Part shown: one piece after another, positions 34,551-43,605 of the stretch
Layout of the letters: each line of letters starts with the position of its first letter
Numbering within the stretch: position 1 is the stretch's first letter
Assembly (NCBI GenBank): GCA_937868185.1
Contig: CALMMG010000073.1
Coordinates: 1 to 56,063, forward strand
Source: an uncultured Pseudomonadota bacterium
GTDB lineage: Bacteria; Desulfobacterota; Desulfobulbia; Desulfobulbales; Desulfurivibrionaceae
Reading direction: 5' to 3'
DNA length: 56,063 bases
Position numbers and translations under genes: made by a program
Notes under the pieces: model-generated
The model's input: the letters and a program-made list of their open reading frames with translations, nothing else
Databases searched by the model: none
What the model was told of the DNA's origin: nothing

Positions 34551-36734
34551 ATGGCATCATCCATCACCATTGCCCTGGCCGGTAATCCAAATGCAGGCAA
34601 AACAACCCTGTTCAACACCCTAACCGGCGCCCGCCAGCATGTGGGCAACTACCCCGGCGTCACGGTGGAAAAAAAAGAAGGGGGTTACACCTTTCCCTCT
34701 GGCGAAGAAGCCACGATCATCGATCTGCCCGGCACCTATTCCCTCACCGCCTATTCGGTGGAAGAGGTTGTGGCCCGCGACTATCTGGTGCAGGAAAAAC
34801 CCGCTGTGGTCATCAACATCACCGACGCCTCCAACCTGGAACGCAATCTCTATCTTTCCACCCAGTTTCTTGAGCTTGGCGTGCCCATGATCATCGCCCT
34901 CAACATGATTGATGTGGCCCAAGATCGCGGCATCAGCCTTGATGCGCAAAGGCTTTCCACGCTGCTCAAGGTGCCGGTTATCCCCATCATTGCTCGCTCC
35001 GGCAAAGGCACGGCCGAGCTAATGGCTGCAGCCCTTGAGCTGGCCGGCAAAAATACCCCCTGGAACCCCCTATACATCTCCTACGGAGAAGACGTTGACC
35101 TCGCCTTGCAGACCATGGCGCAATGCATCAGCGCTGCCGGTTTCATGACCGACAGCTATGCCCCGCGCTGGCTGGCGCTCAAATACCTAGAAGGAGACAG
35201 CCAGATCCAGGAAAAAGGCTACCGAAACAACCCGGTCGCAGACAGAGAACTCAAGGAGATCGTGACCAGGGTCAGCGAGCATCTGCACAAAACCATGGAA
35301 ACCTATCCCGAAGCCATCATTGCCGACCACCGATACGGCTATATCAAATCCGTGCTCCGCCAGGAGGTGATCACCCATAAATTTGACATCGACCGGCTCC
35401 ATGCCTCGGACCGGATCGACAAGATCCTGACCAATCGATTTATGGGGCCGCTCATCATGCTGGCCGTTCTGCTGGGGCTCTACAAATTAACCTTCACCTA
35501 CAGCCAACTGCCTGTTTCCTGGATTTCGGCATTCTTCGGTTGGTTGAGCGGGAACCTGAACACCTTGCTGCCAGACGGCCACCTGAAATCCATGCTCATC
35601 TCCGGGGTTATCGACGGGATGGGCGGAGTACTTGGCTTTGTACCGTTGATCATGTTTATGTTTTTCGGCATCGCCATCCTCGAGGACTCCGGCTACCTGG
35701 CCAGGGTCGCCTTCATGATGGACCGGGTCTTCCGAATCTTCGGACTGCACGGGAGTTCGGTAATGGCCTACATCGTGTCCGGCGGCATTGCCGGGGGGTG
35801 CGCCGTGCCTGGAGTCATGGCCGCCCGCACCCTCCGCTCCCCCCGCGAACGGCTGGCCACCCTGCTCACCGTCTCCTTCATGAACTGCGGGGCCAAGCTG
35901 CCGGTGCTCGCCCTGCTCACCGCCACCTTCTTTTCCCACAACCAGGCCCTGCTCATGTTCCTCCTTACCCTGCTGGCCTGGGGTGTGGCGCTCACCGCCG
36001 CCAAAATTCTGCGGCTCACCGTCTTGCGGGGCGAATCCACCCCCTTTGTCATGGAGCTGCCACCCTATCGCTTTCCCACCTTCCGTGGCCTTTTTATCCA
36101 TACCTGGGAAAGAACCTGGCAGTATATCAAGAAGGCGGGCACCACCATTCTCGCCATCTCCATTCTGATCTGGGCCATGATGACTTTTCCAGGGTTGCCA
36201 CAATCGGAAAAAGAGAAATTCGCTCTCCAACGCCAAGAGGTAACCGCCTCTTTGGCTCAGACAACGGACGCCTTACAACTCAAAGAAAAATTAGCCGCCA
36301 TCGACACCGCCCAGGCTGGAAGCGCCCTACGCCACTCCCTGGCCGGAAGAGTCGGCACAGCCATGGAAACAGTCAGTTGGCTGCCAGGCTTCGACTGGCG
36401 GACCAATATTGCCCTGGTCGGTGGCTTTGCCGCCAAGGAGGTCATCGTCACCACCTTGGGCACGGCTTACTCTCTGAGCGAAACCGGCCCGGAAAACAAT
36501 ACCTCTCTATCCGAAACCCTGGCTAAGGACCCGCACTGGAACCCGGTGGTGGCCTTGGCCCTTATCGTTTTTGTTATGTTTTACGCGCCCTGCTTTGTTA
36601 CGGTGGTGTGCATCTCCAAGGAGTCCGGCTCCTGGAAATGGGGACTTTTTTCCATCTGCTTCAACACCGCCTTCGCCTTTTCCCTGGCCACCTTGGTCTA
36701 TCAGGGCGGGCGACTGCTGAGTTTTACCGGATAA
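34551..36734 (+). CDS. feoB: Ferrous iron transporter FeoB
   Basis: Inner-membrane Fe(II) permease with an N-terminal G domain, 727 residues. G motifs are GNPNAGKTTLFN (residues 11-22), the switch region VGNYPGVTVEKKEG, DLPGTYSL and LNMIDVA. The membrane part has the GFVPLIMFMFFGIAILEDSGY and SGGIAGGCAVPGVMAARTL segments, with the family Cys residues (GGCAVPG, NCGAKLPV). It is followed by the Cys-rich FeoB-associated peptide. The operon feoA-feoB-peptide is complete. Confidence 0.97.
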   Translation: MASSITIALAGNPNAGKTTLFNTLTGARQHVGNYPGVTVEKKEGGYTFPSGEEATIIDLPGTYSLTAYSVEEVVARDYLVQEKPAVVINITDASNLERNLYLSTQFLELGVPMIIALNMIDVAQDRGISLDAQRLSTLLKVPVIPIIARSGKGTAELMAAALELAGKNTPWNPLYISYGEDVDLALQTMAQCISAAGFMTDSYAPRWLALKYLEGDSQIQEKGYRNNPVADRELKEIVTRVSEHLHKTMETYPEAIIADHRYGYIKSVLRQEVITHKFDIDRLHASDRIDKILTNRFMGPLIMLAVLLGLYKLTFTYSQLPVSWISAFFGWLSGNLNTLLPDGHLKSMLISGVIDGMGGVLGFVPLIMFMFFGIAILEDSGYLARVAFMMDRVFRIFGLHGSSVMAYIVSGGIAGGCAVPGVMAARTLRSPRERLATLLTVSFMNCGAKLPVLALLTATFFSHNQALLMFLLTLLAWGVALTAAKILRLTVLRGESTPFVMELPPYRFPTFRGLFIHTWERTWQYIKKAGTTILAISILIWAMMTFPGLPQSEKEKFALQRQEVTASLAQTTDALQLKEKLAAIDTAQAGSALRHSLAGRVGTAMETVSWLPGFDWRTNIALVGGFAAKEVIVTTLGTAYSLSETGPENNTSLSETLAKDPHWNPVVALALIVFVMFYAPCFVTVVCISKESGSWKWGLFSICFNTAFAFSLATLVYQGGRLLSFTG

Positions 36735-36761
36735 AACAATCCGAGCTTAAGGAGGACAACC

Positions 36762-36950
36762 ATGTGGCAAAACATCATCATCATTTTTATCATCGTGGCC
36801 TGCGGATTTTTTATCGGCCGCAGAATCTTTCGCCAACTCTCCGGAAAGCAATCAGGTTGCGATTGCAGCTGCAAGGGCTGCAATGACCAATCCACACAAT
36901 CAGACACCTGTAAAACCAACCCGGGCTTTCCCAAAAAGAACGACGTGTGA
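36762..36950 (+). CDS. FeoB-associated Cys-rich membrane peptide
   Basis: 62 residues: one N-terminal membrane helix (WQNIIIIFIIVACGFFIG), a short basic stretch, then CDCSCKGC and a later Cys. This is the known FeoB-associated Cys-rich family, whose role in Fe(II) uptake is not settled. AAGGAGG precedes the ATG, 28 bp after feoB. 36951-37182 (232 bp) holds nothing I recognise. Confidence 0.88.
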   Translation: MWQNIIIIFIIVACGFFIGRRIFRQLSGKQSGCDCSCKGCNDQSTQSDTCKTNPGFPKKNDV

Positions 36951-37182
36951 GCTTCCATCCACCGTTACCCGCCCTGCTGCTCCTCGCCATTTGCCGACTA
37001 CATCATCGACCATAACCTGACTACGGTGCCGTGATTTAGCCTCCGCATCTTCCCGTTCCCTCCTGAACGTAACCTGAAAAAGCTGCTCCATTCATATTCA
37101 CACCTTGGCGATTGCCGCCCGCGGCCAAATCGGTTATACCGATCCTTACCATTTAATACATTAATATCAAAGGTCGGCCGCC

Positions 37183-38073
37183 ATGGATATTCATCGCCTC
37201 GAAGTCTTTTGCAAAGTTGTTGAACTAAAGAGCTTTACCAAGGCCGCCGAGGCCATTTTTCTTTCCCAACCCACGGTGAGCGAACACATCCGCAGCCTGG
37301 AAGAAATGCTCGGGGAAAGGTTGGTGGACCGCCTGGGCCGGGAAGCCCTACCCACCCAAGCAGGACAGATTCTTTACAAATACGCCCGAAAGATGCTCCG
37401 CCTTCGCCAGGAAACCATCCAGACCTTGGCCAGTTACCGCGGGGCCCTGGCGGGCAATCTCGCCCTCGGCGCCAGCACCATCCCAGGCGCCTATATCCTG
37501 CCGCAACGAATCGGCGCTTTCAAAAAACTCCATCCCGCCATCAAGATCACCCTCTCCATCGGCAACTCCCGCACGATAGCGGACGCAGTTCTGTCCGGCG
37601 ACACCGAATTCGGTGTGGTCGGTGCCCGCTGGAGCGATCCTGCCCTGGAATGGAAAGAAATCCTGGAGGATGAGCTTGTCCTGACCGTATATCCCTCCCA
37701 TCCCTTTGCCAGACAAAAAGCAGTGGAACCCGCCCAGCTTCTCAACGAACCGATGATCATCAGGGAACGGGACTCCGGCACCCGCCGGGTCGTAACCCAG
37801 TTGCTCGATAAACACCTGGATCTCTCCCAGTTGCAGATCGTTGCCGAGATGGGCAGCACAGAGGCGGTACGCCAGGGCATCAAATCCGAAGTTGGGATCG
37901 CCATCCTCTCTCGCCTGGCAGTAGCCGAGGATATCGATCGCGGTTCCCTGATCGCAGTTCCCTTGGCCAGCATCCGTCTCTCACGCCCGTTTTACCTGAT
38001 AACCCGCAAAAATCGGCACTCTTCACCCATCTGCAGCACCTTTCTCGATTTTCTACAACAAGCTCCAAACTGA
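37183..38073 (+). CDS. LysR-type transcriptional regulator (CysB/CysL-like, selenium-metabolism-associated subgroup)
   Basis: 296 residues with an N-terminal winged HTH (FTKAAEAIFLSQPTVSEHIRSLEEMLGERLVDRLGR) and a periplasmic-binding-like effector domain (LALGASTIPGAYILPQRI, FGVVGARW, EPMIIRERDSGTR). The effector domain resembles CysB/CysL-like sensors of sulfur compounds; annotators often call this group selenium metabolism-associated. It is in the same direction as the siroheme/ferredoxin protein 92 bp downstream and may control it. The ligand is unknown. Confidence 0.88.
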   Translation: MDIHRLEVFCKVVELKSFTKAAEAIFLSQPTVSEHIRSLEEMLGERLVDRLGREALPTQAGQILYKYARKMLRLRQETIQTLASYRGALAGNLALGASTIPGAYILPQRIGAFKKLHPAIKITLSIGNSRTIADAVLSGDTEFGVVGARWSDPALEWKEILEDELVLTVYPSHPFARQKAVEPAQLLNEPMIIRERDSGTRRVVTQLLDKHLDLSQLQIVAEMGSTEAVRQGIKSEVGIAILSRLAVAEDIDRGSLIAVPLASIRLSRPFYLITRKNRHSSPICSTFLDFLQQAPN

Positions 38074-38094
38074 CCCGTCCGCCACCCGCCACCT

Positions 38095-38108
38095 TTGACT
38101 TAAATCAA
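38095..38108. promoter_or_regulatory. FNR/CRP-family-type palindrome upstream of the siroheme protein
   Basis: TTGAC-N4-ATCAA, one base from the FNR consensus TTGAT-N4-ATCAA, 58 bp before the start at 38166. Suggests control by an FNR/HcpR-like redox regulator; this is inference from the motif alone. Confidence 0.5.
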
Positions 38109-38165
38109 GGCATTCCAGCGTGTTCCACGGTATCCTTGATATTTAATCATACTTTGAGGTGAACT

Positions 38166-38969
38166 ATGCAGTGGGATAAGGATGCAGAACAGGCGATGAC
38201 AAAAGTCCCTTTTTTCGTCCGCAAACGTGTGAAAAAGAGGGTAGAGACCGCGGCACAACAGGCCGGCGCCACACAGGTAACAATGGGCCATGTTACTCTC
38301 TGCCAACAACGTTATCTGCACAACCAGGAAGATGAGGTGAAAGGCTTTACTCTAGAGGCTTGTTTCGCGCAAAGTGGTTGCCCAAATCGCATTGATACCG
38401 GAGACAATCTTACGGAACGGCTCGAGGCCCTGCTACGCGCTCATAACTTAAAAGGCTTCATGAAAAGCCGGGTGAGCGGCCCGCTCAAGATGCACCACGA
38501 ATTCAGGGTAACCATGGCCGACTGCCCTAATGCCTGCTCCCGCCCACAAATTGTCGATATCGGCCTGATCAACGTTTCCCTCCCCACGCTGACCGAGTTT
38601 CCCTGCTCAGGCTGCGGAGCATGCCATGCCGTCTGCAGGGAGGAAGCAATCACTCTTGAGCCAGGAAGCGGACCACAGTTCGGCTGGCAACGCTGCCTGT
38701 CCTGCGGCCAATGCGCCAGAGCATGTCCAACCGGCACCATCGGCCAAGGGATCACCGGCTACCGCATCCTGCTGGGCGGCAAACTTGGCCGCCACCCGCA
38801 GCTTGGCCAGGAACTTTCCGGGATCTTTTCCGCGGCAACCACCCTTGCCATCATCGAAACTTGCCTTATCCACTTCAAGGCAGAAAACAGACAGGGGGAA
38901 CGGTTCGGCGAATTGCTCACCCGCACCGGCTTCGCATTTCTTGCCCCCTATGCCCTCAAAGCCGCCTAA
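38166..38969 (+). CDS. Siroheme sulfite-reductase-like half protein with N-terminal PCP_red-like and inserted 2[4Fe-4S] domains
   Basis: 267 residues. Residues 1-50 (WDKDAEQAMTKVPFFVRK, RVKKRVETAA, VTMGHVTLCQ) resemble the small PCP_red domain. Siroheme/[4Fe-4S] ligand motifs follow: Cys66-x5-Cys72 and Cys120-x3-Cys124 (DCPNAC). A two-cluster ferredoxin comes next, Cys147/150/153/157 and Cys177/180/183/187. The ferredoxin after the second siroheme motif mirrors the DsrA/DsrB layout, but the N-terminal sulfite-reductase repeat is missing. It could be an AsrC-like or electron-transfer siroheme protein. An FNR-like site and a LysR gene lie upstream. Substrate unknown. Confidence 0.8.
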   Translation: MQWDKDAEQAMTKVPFFVRKRVKKRVETAAQQAGATQVTMGHVTLCQQRYLHNQEDEVKGFTLEACFAQSGCPNRIDTGDNLTERLEALLRAHNLKGFMKSRVSGPLKMHHEFRVTMADCPNACSRPQIVDIGLINVSLPTLTEFPCSGCGACHAVCREEAITLEPGSGPQFGWQRCLSCGQCARACPTGTIGQGITGYRILLGGKLGRHPQLGQELSGIFSAATTLAIIETCLIHFKAENRQGERFGELLTRTGFAFLAPYALKAA

Positions 38970-39055
38970 ACATCTACGAAAAAATTCAGCGGGATGTTTC
39001 TTATAAACTTGTTGCTGAATGAGACAATGTGCGTTATAAAATTCAACTCATTTAT

Positions 39056-39132
39056 GCGCCCGTAGCTCAGCTGGATAGAGTGTCGGACTACGAATCCGCA
39101 GGTCGCACGTTCGAATCGTGCCGGGCGCACCA
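39056..39132 (+). tRNA. tRNA-Arg (anticodon ACG), integration target
   Basis: 77 bases; acceptor GCGCCCG pairs with CGGGCGC, ACCA encoded; anticodon loop CTACGAA gives ACG; T arm with GTTCGAATC. Its 3' 46 bases plus one base form the left 47-bp attachment repeat, so the intact tRNA is rebuilt at the left junction of the element. Confidence 0.96.
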
Positions 39133-39133
39133 G
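39087..39133 (+). repeat. attL, left 47-bp direct repeat
   Basis: Identical to 53410-53456 over 47 bases, covering the anticodon arm to CCA of tRNA-Arg plus a following G. Flanking bases differ on both sides. Confidence 0.95.
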
Positions 39134-39142
39134 TAAAATCCA

Positions 39143-39175
39143 GCCTTTAGCTCTTTTGAGTTAAAGGCTTTTTTT
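39143..39175 (+). terminator. Element-borne terminator after tRNA-Arg
   Basis: An 11-bp stem (GCCTTTAGCTC with one G-T pair) and TTTT loop followed by a T run. It lies inside the element and replaces the original terminator, which survives at 53464-53497. Confidence 0.85.
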
Positions 39176-39187
39176 GTTTTATTGCCC

Positions 39188-39210
39188 CATAGGGTCGCTA
39201 TAGGGTCAGT
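39188..39210 (+). repeat. Left arm-type repeat of the integrase
   Basis: CATAGGGTC-GC-TATAGGGTCAGT, matching 53268-53290 with two mismatches in the same orientation. Each copy contains AGGGTC twice, 11 bases apart, one helical turn. These are likely arm-binding sites for the integrase. Confidence 0.75.
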
Positions 39211-39672
39211 CATCGGTAGAACATGGCGGTTTTTTTTGCCTTGGTCTGATCAACCCCACATAACAACAAAGACGCCCGCCTCTCTTAGGGAAGCTGCTAT
39301 TCGCGAGTAGACGGGTACACTTTTTCACAGAGGAATAAAGGCCGGGGAATACTTGGGGGCTTTTGGGAAAATTTCAGATTTTTGAATTTTTGCTTCGCAG
39401 AGCAGGCAGGATATCGGGAGGGGCGGCGGGCTTGTTTTTATTTCCCAATATCCCATGTGTTAATCGTTAGCTTGTAATGCTGTTATGATACGGCCCCTCA
39501 ACACGCCCTTGATAAATAACTGGAAAGCCGCTTTGAACCAGTTTAGTATCATGCATGCAGATCAGTTGTCGATATGCCTTGGTCGCTACCGAACATGCAG
39601 CAACATTAATGAAATGATACACTTGATGCAGGGCTTCCAACCTCTCTCAGCATACCGTGAAATCTAGCCTCT
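39211..39672. other. Left-end intergenic region of the element
   Basis: 462 bp between the arm repeat and cysC. I see no supported gene; a possible 60-codon frame at 39485-39667 has no ribosome site or recognisable product. Control signals for cysC presumably lie here but none is clear. Confidence 0.5.
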
Positions 39673-40278
39673 ATGTCCACATGTTCTAACTTGGTATGGC
39701 ATGCTGCAACCGTGACCCGCGAACGCAGGGAAAAGCAAAATGCCCACGGGAGCGGAGTGATCTGGTTCACCGGACTTTCCGGTTCCGGAAAGTCCACCTT
39801 GGCGCATTCGGTGGAGGAAACGCTGCATCAGTCGGGATGCTCCACCTTTGTCCTTGATGGCGATAATGTCCGACACGGGTTGTGCTCGGATCTTGGCTTT
39901 TCCAGGGAAGACCGGGCAGAAAGCCTTCGCCGCATAGGGGAAATGGCCAAATTGTTCATGGAGGCGGGGGTGCTGGTGCTGACCGCGTTTATTTCCCCCT
40001 TTCGTGCTGACCGCGAACGGATACGGCACTTGGTAGGAGAGGACCATTTTTTTGAAGTATATTGCCGCTGTCCCATTGAGGTCTGCGAACAGCGTGATGT
40101 GAAAGGCCTCTACAAAAAAGCGCGGCAAGGACTGATTGAAGAATTCACGGGGATTTCCTCCCCGTATGAAGAGCCGATTGCTCCGGACCTGCTCCTCGAT
40201 ACGTCAAATACAACTCTGGAAGATTCCGTCCGCAAGGTTCTTTCAATCCAGCGATTGAGCGGCATTCTGCCCCGGTAG
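39673..40278 (+). CDS. cysC: Adenylylsulfate (APS) kinase
   Basis: Phosphorylates APS to 3'-phosphoadenylylsulfate (PAPS), the universal sulfuryl donor. 201 residues; N-terminal [15 protein letters not shown]-loop GLSGSGKST (34-42), [21 protein letters not shown], the family's [18 protein letters not shown], and [19 protein letters not shown] near 135. All catalytic motifs are intact. No sulfate adenylyltransferase gene is beside it, so APS must come from the host's dissimilatory pathway. It converges on the hydrolase gene 37 bp away. It is probably the donor-making partner of the TPR-sulfotransferase in the same element. Confidence 0.95.
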   Translation: MSTCSNLVWHAATVTRERREKQNAHGSGVIWFTGLSGSGKSTLAHSVEETLHQSGCSTFVLDGDNVRHGLCSDLGFSREDRAESLRRIGEMAKLFMEAGVLVLTAFISPFRADRERIRHLVGEDHFFEVYCRCPIEVCEQRDVKGLYKKARQGLIEEFTGISSPYEEPIAPDLLLDTSNTTLEDSVRKVLSIQRLSGILPR

Positions 40279-40315
40279 CGATAGTGTTTCGCCTTTCCAC
40301 AGTGCTCTGTGCGGT

Positions 40316-41155
40316 TCAGTGCGTGTAGGGTGCGAAAAGTACTTGCCATTGGTCTGCCCAGCAACAGGTGTGGTCAAAATCCTGGATCACCTGTGTCTCC
40401 GGGCGTTTGTTTGCAGGAAAACGATTGGCGAAGGATTCCGCCACCCCCCTGCCCACCACCTGATCCCTGCCGCCGACAAAATGGAGTTGCGGCACATCCT
40501 GCAATTGCTCCCATGCATCCGGTGGGTTCAGCGATCCGGTTAAGGGGGTGGCGTGGTGCTGAGCCGTCCATTTCTGGTGGTCAAGGTTCCCTGCCACCGT
40601 GACGAGAAGCGCCACGTCATGGCGGCGGGCCGCAATCAGGGCCGCCACTGCCCCGCCACCAGAATACCCAACCAGCACGAGCCGTTGCGCTTGAAATTTC
40701 TCCTTGAATTGATCGATTGCCCGGTCGGAGGCTTCCACCACCTCCGGGGCAAAACGCTTGTCTGTCCAATACTCGACGGAACATCCCCGCCTATCCTCCC
40801 CCTCGGCATACTGGCAGGGCCGGGCCAGATAGGCTGCCGCACCCTTGGGATGGTGTAAGGCTAGCATCAGCCCAATTGGGTGCTGAGGGGTTGGGTCGGT
40901 TGAGGCAAGTGAAGGGGTGATCCAGGCAAGACCATCCCCTTCGATATAGACGGTCAGGGTGGTGCTGTGGCCAGGGATGTTTTTGGGCAGATAACCGGCC
41001 AGGACAAAGCGGCCCGCTGACAGCCGGACCTTTTGCCAGCCAGAAGCTGATGCCAGTTGGTCGGCATTGTCGCGGCGCAACTCGGGGGAAAGGTTGAGGC
41101 ACCCGGCAAGAGCGGATAGCAGAACAAGCAGGAGGAGAGAGCACCCTCTTGCCAT
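40316..41155 (-). CDS. Alpha/beta-hydrolase lipoprotein
   Basis: About 279 residues from the ATG at 41155. The N-terminus is a lipoprotein signal with lipobox LAGC (LSALAGCLNLS). The nucleophile elbow is GYSGGGAV (Ser nucleophile), with a later Asp region (VGGRDQVVG) and a C-terminal His in DFDHTCCW. This completes a plausible Ser-Asp-His triad. It is thus an outer- or inner-membrane-anchored periplasmic serine hydrolase of unknown substrate. Its ATG shares a base with the TPR-sulfotransferase stop (TGATG), so the two are translationally coupled. It could process or remodel the sulfated product; that is speculation. Confidence 0.82.
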   Translation of the reverse strand: MARGCSLLLLVLLSALAGCLNLSPELRRDNADQLASASGWQKVRLSAGRFVLAGYLPKNIPGHSTTLTVYIEGDGLAWITPSLASTDPTPQHPIGLMLALHHPKGAAAYLARPCQYAEGEDRRGCSVEYWTDKRFAPEVVEASDRAIDQFKEKFQAQRLVLVGYSGGGAVAALIAARRHDVALLVTVAGNLDHQKWTAQHHATPLTGSLNPPDAWEQLQDVPQLHFVGGRDQVVGRGVAESFANRFPANKRPETQVIQDFDHTCCWADQWQVLFAPYTH

Positions 41156-43386
41156 CAACGCGGAACCAGCTCGCCTAGCGCTTCAAGCAATGGCCCGAGG
41201 TGCGCCTCATACTTGCGCCAGCGCTCCACCGAAGAGGTGTAGATCGGCTGCCGTACCTGGGTGACGCTGGCGGTGCGGATGTTCCGTTTGGTCTTGTGGA
41301 AATCCAGGCAGGCGTCATCCCAGGGAAGTTTACAGTACTCAAGCAGGGCGCGGGCTTCGTTTTCGTGGTCGGCCACCATGTTCTCATACTGCACCTCGTA
41401 AAAGGTTCCCGCAGGCAGCACCTTGCGCCAGTGTTCCATCAGGATTGCGTAGTTCCGGTAGTAGCGGCCGATTTCCGCCAGGTCGTAGCTGTGGTACTGG
41501 CTTTTGTTGAATAAGCGGGTGAAGCCGGAAAGGCAAGTGTCCACCGGGTTGCGCTTGACGTGGATGATTTTGGCGTTGGGCAGCATCAGGTGGATCAGGC
41601 CAATGCAGTTGAAGTTGGCCGGCATCTTATCAGTGATGTGTTTTGCCTCCGGCTGGCGGGCTTGTAAACCGTCGACATATCGTTGGCCTAGCTCCTTCAG
41701 CTCCTGCTTGGTGATGCCGGCCAAGGACAGGGGGTAGCCGTCGGGGCCACCCTCTTTGGGCTTGGCGGCCAGGGTCAGCAGATCGGGCAGTTCTCCGGCC
41801 CCATACACCAAGGGGTGGCTGGCGAGGATTTGTTCGATAAGCGTCGTGCCGGATCGTGGCATCCCTAGCACAAAAATCGGCAGATCGGATTGGCACCCCT
41901 CGCCGCGAAGGTTCCCGATGGCCTCGCGGCTGAAGAATTCGCAGATATTCCGGCGAATCTTGTCGTTGTCCTCCGGGTTGTATTGGGTCCGCTTGCGCTT
42001 CAGGCGACAGCCTTCCAGGAAATGGGGCATGGCCAGATCGTACTGCTTGGTGTCGTCGTAGCATTTTCCCAGGGCAAAATGGAGAGTCATCGCCTTGGTT
42101 TCCAGCATCGCGTCCAGTTTTTCCGCTTCTTGGACAAGGGCGGCCATGTTCTCGTCGCCTTCCTTAACCTTCTTGACCTGGGTCAGCGCCAGCCGTGCCC
42201 CCAGATTTGTCCCATCCAGGCTCAAGGCGTGCCGAAAGCTTTCCTCGGCCGCCTGCATCTGGCCCTGCTCCATCAGCAGGTGCCCTCTTCCCAGGTGACC
42301 GCTCAGTAGATCGGGGTTGAGTTCCATCGCTCGGGCGAAGGCCTGCTCGGCCTTGTCCGGGTAGCCCTCCTCGGCAAAGATTCCCCCAAGCAGGCTGTGG
42401 GCCTCCGCCTTTTCCTGGTCCAGGGCCAGGGCTTTGTTGGTCATGGCCTCGGCTTCGCTCAATCGCTTATGTTCCTGATGAATCTTGGCCAAGCCAAGAT
42501 AGGCCTCCGCATAGTCCGGTTTCAGCGCCAGGGCACGGTTGAAGCCGACAGCCGCCTTGTCGAATTGCTCCAGCACCAGAAAGGCGGTGCCGATGTTGCA
42601 GTGCGCCTCGGCGTAGTTGGGGCTGAGCCGGATCGCCTGGAGCAGAACTCTGACCGCCTCTTCAGGCTGTTCGATTTCGGTGAGCACCGCTCCCAGATTG
42701 TTGATGGATTCGAGATGCTGCGGGGCTGCGGCCAGGGCCTTGCGGTAATAGGCGATTGCGCCCTCTTTGTCCTTGCGGTCGCGCTTTATGCTGCCCAGGT
42801 TGTTCAGCGCCGGGGCCAGGTTCGGGTTGAGGACAAGAGCCCGTTGCTGGCAGGCCTCGGCCTTGTCCAGCTCCTTGCAATCGTAATAGGCGACACCTAA
42901 GTTGCTGTGCGCGGTGGCGGAGGCAGGGTCAAGGGCCACGGCCTTCTCGCCGTGCGCCACCGCCTCATTCAGCCGCTTGAGAATTCGGCACATCTCCCCG
43001 AGATTTGAATGAAACTGCCCCACCGTGGGCAGTGTTCCGATGGCCTGTTCGATCAGCCGCACCGCCTCTTCCGTCTTGCCTGCCTGATGGGCGATCACCC
43101 CCAGCAGATGCAGGGCAAACGGGTGGCCTGGCTGGGCCTGCAGAATCTGACGCAGGAGCCTTTCGGCTGGCGCCGGCTGGCCATCGGCATGGTGCTGCAT
43201 GGCCAACTGCAGGGCCTGCTCGATGGAGAGCTTCTTGCCGGAGGAGGCCGGAGCGGTCCGGTTCGTTTGTGGTCTGAGGTTTTTTTTTGCCATGACCGTG
43301 TCGGAGGAGTTTTTTGTCGGAGATGCTTGGATTGTTGCGGCTACAGCCCATGGTTGAACAGCCTGTCTTTGCTCGGATAGCAGCAT
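41155..43386 (-). CDS. TPR-repeat sulfotransferase (PAPS-dependent)
   Basis: 743 residues from the first ATG; the internal ATG at 43293 (MAKKNLRP) may be the real start, and neither has a good ribosome site. About eleven TPR units run from about 55 to 455 (for example AIAYYRKALAAAPQHLESI, NLGAVLTEIEQPEEAVRVL). The C-terminal sulfotransferase domain has the 5'-phosphosulfate loop LGMPRSGTTLIEQIL (about 503) and the 3'-phosphate motif VKRNPVDTCLSGF (about 608). No signal peptide is visible, so it acts in the cytosol. TPR arrays suggest a protein or extended substrate. It is divergent from the autotransporter and coupled to the lipoprotein hydrolase. Confidence 0.93.
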   Translation of the reverse strand: MLLSEQRQAVQPWAVAATIQASPTKNSSDTVMAKKNLRPQTNRTAPASSGKKLSIEQALQLAMQHHADGQPAPAERLLRQILQAQPGHPFALHLLGVIAHQAGKTEEAVRLIEQAIGTLPTVGQFHSNLGEMCRILKRLNEAVAHGEKAVALDPASATAHSNLGVAYYDCKELDKAEACQQRALVLNPNLAPALNNLGSIKRDRKDKEGAIAYYRKALAAAPQHLESINNLGAVLTEIEQPEEAVRVLLQAIRLSPNYAEAHCNIGTAFLVLEQFDKAAVGFNRALALKPDYAEAYLGLAKIHQEHKRLSEAEAMTNKALALDQEKAEAHSLLGGIFAEEGYPDKAEQAFARAMELNPDLLSGHLGRGHLLMEQGQMQAAEESFRHALSLDGTNLGARLALTQVKKVKEGDENMAALVQEAEKLDAMLETKAMTLHFALGKCYDDTKQYDLAMPHFLEGCRLKRKRTQYNPEDNDKIRRNICEFFSREAIGNLRGEGCQSDLPIFVLGMPRSGTTLIEQILASHPLVYGAGELPDLLTLAAKPKEGGPDGYPLSLAGITKQELKELGQRYVDGLQARQPEAKHITDKMPANFNCIGLIHLMLPNAKIIHVKRNPVDTCLSGFTRLFNKSQYHSYDLAEIGRYYRNYAILMEHWRKVLPAGTFYEVQYENMVADHENEARALLEYCKLPWDDACLDFHKTKRNIRTASVTQVRQPIYTSSVERWRKYEAHLGPLLEALGELVPR

Positions 43387-43490
43387 AACTGCACAGTGAA
43401 AAAGCTACTTGAAGCCACGGTGTTCGTCAAGGCAAAAAAATACTTTAAAATCAGACAGATATGTTTTTCATCTCGCCAGATATTCTTCTC

Positions 43491-43547
43491 TTGACTTTGG
43501 GCCATTGCAGGGTAAAAATGAATTATTATTCATAATCGTCATAATCA
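43491..43547 (+). promoter_or_regulatory. Autotransporter promoter with adjacent tandem 9-bp repeat
   Basis: TTGACT (43491-43496), a 16-base spacer and TAAAAA (43513-43518), followed by a direct repeat TCATAATCG/TCATAATCA at 43530-43547. The repeat lies at or just after the expected start of transcription and could bind a regulator. The whole 43387-43605 region separates divergent genes. Confidence 0.45.
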
Positions 43548-43605
43548 GGTGTAATGCTCCGTTGCGCAGAAATTGCTTGCAAACAAGAGAGAAGAGAGAA
43601 TTCAG

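Noticed and set aside
39485-39667. 60-codon plus-strand open frame at the left end of the element
   Set aside because: No ribosome site, no recognisable features, isolated between arm repeat and cysC.
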